From assembly GCA_051453625.1 (NCBI GenBank), contig JBOZIK010000001.1, forward strand, positions 151,937-190,708: a stretch of DNA of 38,772 nt. Reading direction: 5' to 3'. A model generated the notes under the pieces. The model was given only the letters and a program-made list of their open reading frames with translations. It had not been told where the DNA came from and did no database searches. The stretch comes from Welwitschia mirabilis. Lineage: Eukaryota > Gnetophyta > Gnetopsida > Welwitschiales. Shown here piece by piece: positions 22,331 to 31,579 of this stretch. Each line of letters opens with the position of its first letter. The stretch's first letter is position 1. The position numbers and the translations under genes were made by a program.

Positions 22331-23345
22331 AATGAGAAGATACAAGTTCTTTGAATGTAAATTGGGTTGGGTCTTAGGGTATGCTTGAGGAGGAAAATAA
22401 TGAAGGTAAACTTTAAGGGATAGAAGAGGATTCCCCTAGGCCCAGATGAGTGATCCTTTGTCCTAGAGTTCTTAGAAGACTTAATTCCTTAACTCCAAAT
22501 AGACTCTAAATAGTTGCTTCGACATTAGACTTATTAGGTTAGAATAAGACTTTATTTTTCCTTAATATTCAAGCTATTAAAAAGGGAAATCCTTGCCTTA
22601 CTATTTTTGAATCTCTGATTCTAACTTTATTCAATTTTATAATATGCCTTACTAATCCCAAAAATATTCTTGCTATAATATTCACATTAGTATGATTTAT
22701 CTTATCCTTCACTACTGCTATCATTTATAGGCCGGGTAATGTGATCCCTTTTTATTTGTGAAGGATAAAAAATTCTAGATCTATAACCTTATTCACTGGT
22801 ATGCTTTCCTGTATTTCCATCCTTCTCAACAAATGCATGCTTAGATTCATGTCTTTCTTTTTTTTGGTATCATTAATGGATTTTCCACTGGGTGGAAATG
22901 CAACATTTCTCTAATATCTTCTTGAGTAATTACTATTTTCTAATTTTTCATGGTTATTTTTAGTATATTTTTAGCATAATTTATTCTTAAATTCTTATAA
23001 AATTCATATATATATTCTAAGAAAAATAGGTCATTTAGAGTGAATCATTCATACCACCTCAACTCAATAATCCTCTATCTGAATTCTGTCAAGCAAGGAT
23101 TCGAAAGAACTTATGCAAAATTTAATGAAGAAATAGCCTTGCATTCTATCAAAATTTTGCCATTGTAGGAGTTAGGTATGAAAAAATGTGCATAGAAGAG
23201 GAATTTTTATAATAAACAACCTTTAGAAAATAGCTAACTAAGTAAATATTTTCTTTTTAAGAATATAAGATGTCATTTTCACAAATTTAAAAATATTGCA
23301 GTCATTGAATTAATTCCACTCTCCCCTCACATGAAATTTGGTATG

Positions 23346-26300
23346 CTCCTCATGTTTTTCCTCATTTTGTTTATTTAACATCAAACTAACTTCCTATGTT
23401 AGAATTANNNNNNNNNNNNNNNNNNNNNNNNNNNNNNNNNNNNNNNNNNNNNNNNNNNNNNNNNNNNNNNNNNNNNNNNNNNNNNNNNNNNNNNNNNNNN
23501 NNNNNNNNNNNNNNNNNNNNNNNNNNNNNNNNNNNNNNNNNNNNNNNNNNNNNNNNNNNNAATTACTGCATGAGTATCCCCTTGAGTTTTCATCACCAAT
23601 GAATCTACCAATAAATAAAACCTGGAGTTTAATGGGTATATCCTTTAGAAGTCTTTTTGGTATTACTACTGACCATCTGCTAAGTACACTTCTCCTAGAT
23701 AAGGTATTAGTTTTGGTTTTTCCAATTCTTCATACATGTTATAGGCTATAACATTAACACTTACTTTAAGATTCATTAGTGCTTATACTTTGAGTTTTTC
23801 ATTAATTTTTATATCCATCATAGGTGTTCTAGAATCACTATACTTTTCATGTTGTTTATTTTAAAAACTTACATGGAAGCCCAAGAAACTTGATTTCTCC
23901 TTACCATTTTAATTTTTTTCCTTATTCTTGCTTTCTTGTTTACTATTTTATTTTAAACACATGCTTTTAATTTGTTTCTAGCATCTTTTAATAATTTTAA
24001 AAGAGGCAATGATATTTTTACATCTTCTAATATCATTGTTAAATATTCTATATCCTTTTGAAATTTTGGATGTTCTATTTGTTTATTTCTTATTAGAAAA
24101 GAGAAATAATTGGCTAAGTTATTATTCATTGTTTTTCTTTTAATGTATTTCTCTTCTTTATCTAGGGTATTTCTTGAATTGGTATTTTTTCTCTGTGATT
24201 TATATGTCACTTTCTGTTTTCCAGATCTAGTAGTTACTGCCTTACTTGTTGCTTCTCTAGGATTTGATTAAGGTTAAGCAAAGATTTTTTCTTCTTTTTC
24301 TCTATTTCTAATTTTTCTTTCTGGTTTTTTGAATTTTTATTTTTTAATTTCTATAATAATCATATTGTTCTTGCCTTTTTAAATTTACATACCTTTGTAA
24401 AGGCCTTTCCATTTTACCTTCCCATTTTCTACTTTGGTAAGGATATGGTTTCTTTCTAGTTTAAGGTTGATTTTCAAAATTTAAATCTAATTCATTGAAC
24501 AAATTCTTGTATCTAGGGACATTCTATTTTATCATGGTTATCTTCCTCATAATATTCACATGTCAGTTCTTCTTCCTCCTTGAAGTTTTGCACAGTTAAT
24601 CAATTAAATTTTTCTAACATATTACCAGTTACTTTATTAGCTACCTCTNNNNNNNNNNNNNNNNNNNNNNNNNNNNNNNNNNNNNNNNNNNNNNNNNNNN
24701 NNNNNNNNNNNNNNNNNNNNNNNNNNNNNNNNNNNNNNNNTTCTTATTCTTGACTCATGTTATAAAACTTCCTCATTTTAATGTTTGACTCTGTAGTCCT
24801 CTAAGTAAGGCCCTGACTCATTCCCTCAATGTGATTTCATGATTAGACATTTAGCTAATAGTATGTTATACCTATCTATGAACTCATCAAATATTTCATT
24901 TTGTCTTTGTTTAATGTCTAAGATTTATTTATTTAGATTTCAACCATCCTCAGGGATTGAAATTTAACTAAAAAAGCATTTTTGAGAGTTCCTTATGAAT
25001 TAAAAGCATAATTAGGATTCCTATGATACCATAGTTGAGTGTCTCCTTTTAAGAAAAATGAAAATATCTTAGAAAGTTAGATTTTTGAATTAAGATAATT
25101 AGCTTTACAAAAGGCATCAAATAAGCTTAGATGTAATAGGGATGCTTTTAAATTTTTATCTTTAAAAATATCATTGTAGTATTTATGTTTCTTACTTTAT
25201 CTGGTTACTGTAAGATTGTAGGATTAATAGGACTTAAATCTTCTAGCCAATGGATATCATGATTTAATAATCTTGATTCTCCATCATCTTCTCAATAACA
25301 TCTTTCTACAACTTTATTTTTAGGCCTTTTTACTTAAACTATTGAGAAGACTCTTCTTGTGAGTGAGGTGATGCAAGAAAGGTACACAATCATTGCTCAA
25401 ATTAATTTATCGATTCAGGAAAGATTTATTTCTTTACAATCTTTCTAAAGATGACTTCATACTCCATAAAATATTCTTCTTCTNNNNNNNNNNNNNNNNN
25501 NNNNNNNNNNNNNNNNNNNNNNNNNNNNNNNNNNNNNNNNNNNNNNNNNNNNNNNNNNNNNNNNNNNNNNNNNNNNNNNNNNNTACCATTTGCTTTTGGG
25601 GTACATATTTTGTTTACCTTTTTCTTTTTTTCATTTTTCTATTCTTATTCTTGACTCATGTTATAAAACTTCCTCGTTTTAATGTTTGACTCTATAGTCC
25701 TCTAAGTAAGGCCCTGACTTATTCCCTCAATGTGATTCCATGATTAGGTCATTTAGCCAATAGTATGTTATACCTATCTATGAACTCATCAAATCTTTCA
25801 TTTTGTCTTTGTTTAATATCTAAGATTTATTTATTTAGATTTCAACCATCCTCAGGGGTTGAAATTTAACTAAAAAAGCATTTTTGAGAGTTCCTTATGA
25901 ATTAAAAGCATAATTAGGATTCCTACGATACCATAGTTGAGTGTCTCCTTTTAGGAAAAATGAAAATATCTCAAAAAGTTAGATTTTGAATTAAGATAAT
26001 TAGCTTTACAAAAGGCATCAAACAAGCTTAGATGTAATAGGGATTCTTTTAAATTTTTATCTTTAAAAATATCATTGTAGTATTTATGTTTCTTACTTTA
26101 TCTGGTTACTGTAAGATTGTAGGATTAATAGGATTTAAATCTTCTAGCCAATGGGTATCATGATTTAATAGTCTTGATTCTCCATCATCTTCTCAATGAC
26201 ATCTTGTTACAACTTTATTTTTAGGCCTTTTTACTTAAACTATTTGAGAAAACTCTCCTTGTAAGTGAGGTGATGCAAGAATGGTACACAATCATTGCTC

Positions 26301-26462
26301 AAATTAATTTATCGATTCAAGAAAGATTTATTTCTTTACCACCTTTTTAAAGATAACTTCATCCTCCATAAAATATTCTTCTTCTACTTTTATTTTAACA
26401 TTATTTTTAGTTCACTCATCTAGATCATATTTATGTAGGTCTCTAACATATCTACCTCTAAC
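23346..26462 (-). pseudogene. Gypsy gag and protease, copy I1, decayed
   Basis: On the minus strand, gag residues run from about 26300 (leader) through the capsid region to a knuckle at about 24575-24530 reading CEYYEEDNHDKIEC, where the second Cys is Tyr. Then come the AVTTRSG block (about 24240-24215) and the linker MILEDVKISLPLLKLLKDAR at 24060-23980. The protease block follows at about 23815-23740. Its active-site triplet reads MNLK, with Asn (codon 23773-23775) where Asp is required and Lys where Gly is expected. A stop lies just before it. At about 23345 the protease end is joined directly to the additional coding region, so pol is missing. 24741-25483 is repeated at about 25639-26390 around a 100-N gap. 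Confidence 0.82.
24741..26390. repeat. Gap-flanking duplicate, about 745 bases of gag
   Basis: 24741-25483 and about 25639-26390 (TTCTTATTCTTGACTCATG to AAATATTCTTCTTCT) are about 97% identical by eye across the gap at 25484-25583. Confidence 0.9.
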
Positions 26463-27551
26463 TTATGTGGTGAACTAATTATAGAAAATATTATAAAATA
26501 ATATTAAATAATATAAAATAATATTATAAATATGTAAAAACTATATTTCTATTAATCTAAAATAAGATTACATCATTAAATAAAAATAATAAAAGGCTTA
26601 CTAACAAACTAATTGAGATTCAACCATTTAGTTCATAATGCATCATCACAATAGTATCATGATGAAGTTACTTGAATTAGCCAAGTTGGTTTATTACTGC
26701 CAAGTTATTATGTACATATATTATACTAGGGCGGAATGAAGAAAGTAGTGAAACATAATATAAATTAAATGAGATGCTAGAAAATACTTATTTCTAAATA
26801 TTATTAATTATTTTGATTTATGTTCAGCTGCACGAATAGGAGTAAATAAAAATAATACAACTTTTTCAAGTAATAGAACATGCACACAATGTTACTCAAA
26901 TATGTTTTTTAGATTTATATTGAAATACCAATTTACACAAAGATGTGCTAAGGCTTGTATTCTCCTTTGAAGGTAATACTTTGGAGTATGAGAAATGCTG
27001 ATATGCCCTTTACAGAATAGCTAGAGCTCCCTTTTTTGATCTTTTTGCTTAGTATATTCCTAGAATGTTTTGTCAAAAAGATCTNNNNNNNNNNNNNNNN
27101 NNNNNNNNNNNNNNNNNNNNNNNNNNNNNNNNNNNNNNNNNNNNNNNNNNNNNNNNNNNNNNNNNNNNNNNNNNNNNNNNNNNNNNNNNNNNNNNNNNNN
27201 NNNNNNNNNNNNNNNNNNNNNNNNNNNNNNNNNNNNNNNNNNNNNNNNNNNNNNNNNNNNNNNNNNNNNNNNNNNNNNNNNNNNNNNNNNNNNNNNNNNN
27301 NNNNNNNNNNNNNNNNNNNNNNNATATATTATACTAGGACGGAATGAAGAAAGTAGTGAAACATAATAGAAATTAAATGAGATGCTAGAAAATACTTATT
27401 TCTAAATATTATTGATTATTTTGATTTATGTTTAGCTGCACAAATAGGAGTAAATAAAAATAATACAACTTTTTCAAGTAATAGAACATGCACATAATAT
27501 TACTCAAATATGTTTTTTAGATTTATATTGAAATACCAAGTTACATAAAGA
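26463..27551 (-). repeat. LTR-C, partial and broken by gaps
   Basis: 26463-27084 matches LTR-A and LTR-B from TTATGTGG onwards. The first bases of the LTR and about 100 bases carrying the primer site are missing at the low side, where ATCTACCTCTAAC is joined straight to TTATGTGG. After a 239-N gap, 27324-27551 repeats about 26717-26945 almost exactly, then a 139-N gap follows. The purine-tract end is not present. Confidence 0.8.
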
Positions 27552-28157
27552 NNNNNNNNNNNNNNNNNNNNNNNNNNNNNNNNNNNNNNNNNNNNNNNNN
27601 NNNNNNNNNNNNNNNNNNNNNNNNNNNNNNNNNNNNNNNNNNNNNNNNNNNNNNNNNNNNNNNNNNNNNNNNNNNNNNNNNNNNNNNNNNCTTAAGAAAA
27701 GGCTCCCTTCCTTTTAATCAACATTCTTTTAACCTTTCCTTTCTGAGAATGAGTTAAATACCTATTTATGATTAGAGATCTATTAGGAGCTACGCCAATA
27801 TACTCTATCCCTTCCTTAAGTGGAGACTTTTTTATCTCTTGAACTATCAAATTTTCCTCCTCATATTTTTTCTCATTTTGTTTATTTAATATCAAACTAA
27901 CTTCCTATGTTAGAATTACATTGGTTATTACTTCTATGTTCTGTAGCATTTCTTCAACAACTACTTACATCAAAAAGTTTGATCTCTTAGATTGATTTCT
28001 TTACTCCTCTTCTAGAATAAATAGTAGCGTCTGTAGTAGTCATCTAAGATTTCCCTAGAATTATTGCATGGATATCCCCTTAAGTATACATCATTAATGA
28101 ATCTATCAAGTAAATAAAACCTTGGAGTTTAATTGATATATCCCTTAGAACTCCTTA

Positions 28158-28402
28158 TGACATTACTACTGAGCCATCTACTAAGTACACTTTTTCTTGG
28201 TAAGGTATTAGTTTTGTTTTTCCCAATTCNNNNNNNNNNNNNNNNNNNNNNNNNNNNNNNNNNNNNNNNNNNNNNNNNNNNNNNNNNNNNNNNNNNNNNN
28301 NNNNNNNNNNNNNNNNNNNNNNNNNNNNNCTGACATTACTACCGAGCCATCTATTAAGTACACTTTTTCTTGGTAAGGTATTAGTTTTGTTTTTCCCAAT
28401 TC
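28158..28402. repeat. Gap-flanking duplicate, about 72 bases
   Basis: 28158-28229 and 28330-28402 (TGACATTACTAC to TTTTTCCCAATTC) are near-identical on the two sides of a 100-N gap inside the protease. Confidence 0.85.
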
Positions 28403-29089
28403 TTCATAAGTTTCATAGGTTACAACATTGATACTTGATCCAAGATTCATAAGTACTTCTAATTTGAGCTTTCCATTAATTTTTACATCTATCATAGGTG
28501 TTATAGGATCACTATACTTTTCATGTTTTTTATCTTAAAGAACTTGTGTGAAAGCCCAAGAAACTTGATCCTTCCTTACCATTTTGACTTGTTTCTTCTT
28601 TTTGATTTCCTTTTCACTCTTTTTTTTTTAAACACATGCTTTTCATTTGTTTCTAGTACATAGGCACATATTTGAATAATTTTAATAGAGGTAATGATAT
28701 TTTTGTTTCTTCTTATATCCTTATTAAATATTCTATATTCTTTTCAACTTTTGGATGTTTTATTTATCTACTTATCATTGGAAAAGGTAAAGAATCTATT
28801 GATGCATCACCCATTATTTTTCTTTCAATCTCTTTCTCTTTTTTATTTGGGGAATTGCTTGAATTGATATTCTTTTTGTATGATTCATATATCACTTTCT
28901 GTTTTCCAGATCTAGTAGTTACTGCCTTACTTGTTCCTCCTCTAGGATTTGTTTCAGTTTTAGCAAGGATTTTTCCTTCTTTTTTCTCTATTTATAATTT
29001 TTCTCTTTGGTCTTTTAAATATCTATTTTTCCATTTTCTATAATAATTATATTGTTCTTATCTTTTTGAATTTACATACCTTTGTAAAG

Positions 29090-29515
29090 GTATGATTTCT
29101 TTTTAGTTTGAGATTAATTTTTAAAATTTAAATCTAATCTATTAATATTCAGTCATTGAAAAAAAATTTTGCATTTAAGGACATTCTATTCCATCATGAT
29201 TATCTTCCCCACAATGTTCACATGTTGGTCCTTCTTCCTTAAAGTGTTGTACAANNNNNNNNNNNNNNNNNNNNNNNNNNNNNNNNNNNNNNNNNNNNNN
29301 NNNNNNNNNNNNNNNNNNNNNNNNNNNNNNNNNNNNNNNNNNNNNNNNNNNNNNTATGATTTCTTTTTAGTTTGAGATTAATTTTTAAAATTTATATCTA
29401 ATCTATTAATATCCAGTTATTGAAAAAAATTTTGCATTTAAGGACATTCTATTCCATCATGATTATCTTCCCCATAATGTTCACATGTTAGTCCTTCTTC
29501 CTTAAAGTGTTGTAC
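29090..29515. repeat. Gap-flanking duplicate, about 163 bases
   Basis: 29091-29254 and 29355-29515 (TATGATTTCTTTTTAGTTTG to AAAGTGTTGTACA) flank a 100-N gap. They differ at a few bases, one of which decides Cys or Tyr in the zinc knuckle. Confidence 0.88.
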
Positions 29516-30617
29516 AGTTAGCCGATCAAATTTTTCTATTATACTATCAGTCATGTTTTTAGCTACGTCTTCCATAAGACTGATATGTTTTGAGCTATAC
29601 ACACTACCATATGCTTCTAGGGTATATACTTTATTTACCTTTTTTCCTCTTTGCTTTGCTATTCCCATCCTTAAATCATTTATAAAACTAATATATGAAT
29701 TCTTCCACTTCTTAAACATTCTTTGTCTTGATGCTTCCTCTATATAACAAGTCTAATTCTTTCAGCATGTGACTTTGTAGTTCTCTAAGTAAGGCCTAAC
29801 TGATTCTTTAGATGTGATTCTATGATTAAGACATTTAGTCGACAACATGTTATACCTATCCATGAACTTATCAAATCTTTCATTATCTCTTTTTTTAATG
29901 TTTAAGGTTTGTCTCCTTAGATCTTTAACCATCCTTATGGATTAAAATTTTGCTAAGAAAGCATTTTTAAGAGTTCTCCATAAACTAAAGCATAATTAAA
30001 ATTTTTATGATATCATAGTTAAGTGTTTCCTTTTAGAAAAAGAAAATATCTTAGAAAGTTACATTATGAGTCAAGATAATTAGCTTTACAAAAGGCATCA
30101 AATAACCTTAGATGTAATAGAGGCTCTTTTGACTTTTTACCTTCAAAATTGGGTATCACTGTAGTATTTATGTTTTTTACTTTCTCTGGTTACTGTAAGG
30201 CTATAGGATTAATAAGAATTAAATTTTATAGCTATTAAGTATCAAGATTTGATAGTTTTAAATCTCTATCATCTTCTTAATAACATCTTGTTACAACTTT
30301 CTTTTCAGGCCTTTTTATCTAAAATGTTTGAAACCACTCTTCTTGTAAATGAGGTGATGTAAGAATGGTATACAATCATGTTCAAATGCATTCATCAATT
30401 TGGGAAAGATTTATTTCTTTACCACCTTTTCAAGGGTGACTCTATCCTCTATAAAATTTTATTCTTTTTATTTCTATTTTAATGTTATTTCCACTCTAAT
30501 CATCTTGACCATATTTATGTGAGTCTTTAACATACTTGTCTCTTTCATCCCATCATTTTTCCTAGCTATCTTATTGAATCCTATTTTTTTTAATCTCCAC
30601 TAATTGACTTTAGAGCT

Positions 30618-30635
30618 ATCCTCCTTCTAATGCCA
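30618..30635 (-). promoter_or_regulatory. Primer-binding site remnant of internal region I2
   Basis: The minus strand reads TGGCATTAGAAGGAGGAT, three bases inside the LTR end (TCATCA, TTT, TGGC). It resembles a decayed form of TGGCGCCGTTGCCGGGGA, the site used by many plant gypsy elements of the Athila/Tat group. The match is partial, so the tRNA is an inference. Confidence 0.55.
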
Positions 30636-30638
30636 AAA

Positions 30639-31565
30639 TGATGAATGCTTATGTGGTAAATTAATTGCAAAAAATATTATAAAATAATATTGGAAAAATG
30701 TACAAACTATATTACTATTAACCTAAAATAAGCTCAGATCATTAAATAAAAATTTAATAAAGGCTTACTAAAGAAGTAGTTGAGATTCAAACATTTAGTT
30801 CGAAATGCATCATCATGATAGTCTTATTATGAATTTACTTGAACTAGTTAGGTTGGTTTATTACTACTAAGTTACTATGTACATATATTATACTAAGAGG
30901 GAATGAAGAAAGTAGTAGAACATGATAGAAATTAAAAGAGATGTTAGATAATACTTATTTCTTAGTATTATTAATTATCCTAATTTATGTTCAGCTGCAT
31001 AAACAAGAGCAAATAGAAATAGTATTACTTTTTCAAGTAATAGAACATGCAAATCATGATACTCAACTATTCTTTTCAGCTTTATATTGAAATATCAATT
31101 ATTACATATAGATGCACTAGGGCTTGTATTCTCCTTTGTAGGTAACACTTTAAAGAATGGGAAATGCTATTATGCCCTTTGCAAAATAGCTAGAGCTCCC
31201 TTTCATAACCTTCTTGCTTAGTCTATTACTAGAACATTTTGCCAAAAAGATTCACACCTTTGGTGATGATCCTTTTCTATACCCTTCTTTATTTTTCTGT
31301 TCCCATTCTTTACTTCTTAAGAATAGGTATATGGGTGGGGTTATTACTACTTTTTTACCACCTCAGCCTTCTCTTTAATCTTCATGTCATATGGCTTCCT
31401 ATACCTAAAATGAAATAATAAAATATACATACTAACTTCATAACATTCTAACTAAATAACCTATTTATTAGTAAGTATATTAACAAAGAAAAACATCTAT
31501 TATTATTTAAAATTCATAATTAATTCATTAATAAATAAGATTTAGATTAAAATTTATCCTCATCA
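30639..31565 (-). repeat. LTR-B, shared by two internal regions
   Basis: 927 bases, bounded on the plus strand by TGATGAATGCTTATG and TTATCCTCATCA. A primer-site remnant lies immediately on the low side and a purine tract on the high side, which is only possible if it terminates two adjoining elements. It aligns along its length with LTR-A. Confidence 0.88.
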
Positions 31566-31579
31566 GCTCCCCTAAGCTT
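31566..31579 (-). promoter_or_regulatory. Polypurine tract of internal region I3
   Basis: The minus strand reads AAGCTTAGGGGAGC followed at once by the LTR start TGATGAGGAT. This is the best-preserved purine tract of the array. Confidence 0.75.

Larger units (their letters stand above)
18116..23345 (-). pseudogene. Additional coding region of gypsy family, copy I1, decayed
   Basis: Read from 23345 downwards. Traces of an N-terminal region come first, then VITQEDIREMLHFHP (about 22940-22900), a Leu-rich block, and a coiled-coil-like block around 22280-22150 with residues such as LVKDEIQNFLDRKDEFLAL in the gap-edge copy near 21760. A more regular stretch (QYIEHQQKFITFMHNEGHIP, then KWLEAHNSFGYYQSFLGVTK) lies at about 21420-21190 and again at 21060-20850. 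The charged AKLKKHNMIISPKSIQLIIQ is near 20400-20340. A Lys, Ser and Pro-rich tail containing KRKRGK in one frame is at about 19260-19150. Allowing for duplicates, roughly 3 kb of unique coding is present. No transcriptase, RNase H or integrase motif was seen. It lies between protease and purine tract, where pol would be. Weak resemblance to plant transposon-associated proteins is inference. Stops occur throughout. Confidence 0.6.
27691..30617 (-). pseudogene. Gypsy gag, protease and start of pol, copy I2, decayed
   Basis: This is the clearest copy. On the minus strand: capsid region (INTTVIPNFEGKKSKEPL, then HLRLFDAFCKAN, about 30170-30080), NERFDKFMDRYNML (about 29885-29845), and a CCHC knuckle. 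The knuckle is complete at 29222-29181 as CEHCGEDNHDGIEC, while the other gap-edge copy near 29500-29455 has CEHYGED. Next are TSKAVTTRSGKQKV (about 28940-28895) and KISLPLLKLFKYVPMY (about 28710-28663). The protease starts at about 28495 with VKINGKLKLEVLMNLGSS, followed by VVTYETYEELGKT, and after frame changes HAIILG and TTDATIYS. The catalytic Asp is Asn (codon 28445-28447). The frame at 27895-27692 has NRSLIINRYLTHSQKGKVKR and KRKGAFS, typical just upstream of gypsy reverse transcriptase. The gap at 27552-27690 cuts it there. Confidence 0.87.

Noticed and set aside
28672-29043. Open frame of 123 codons on the plus strand
   Set aside because: This is the antisense shadow of gypsy gag/linker coding on the minus strand (AVTTRSGK and KISLPLLK blocks). 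Its Phe/Leu-rich composition is typical of antisense.
23346-30617. Integrated plant pararetrovirus as source of gag/protease
   Set aside because: LTRs, a purine tract, primer-site remnants and the AVTTRSG gag block place it with Ty3/gypsy. No movement-protein or coat-type features were seen.
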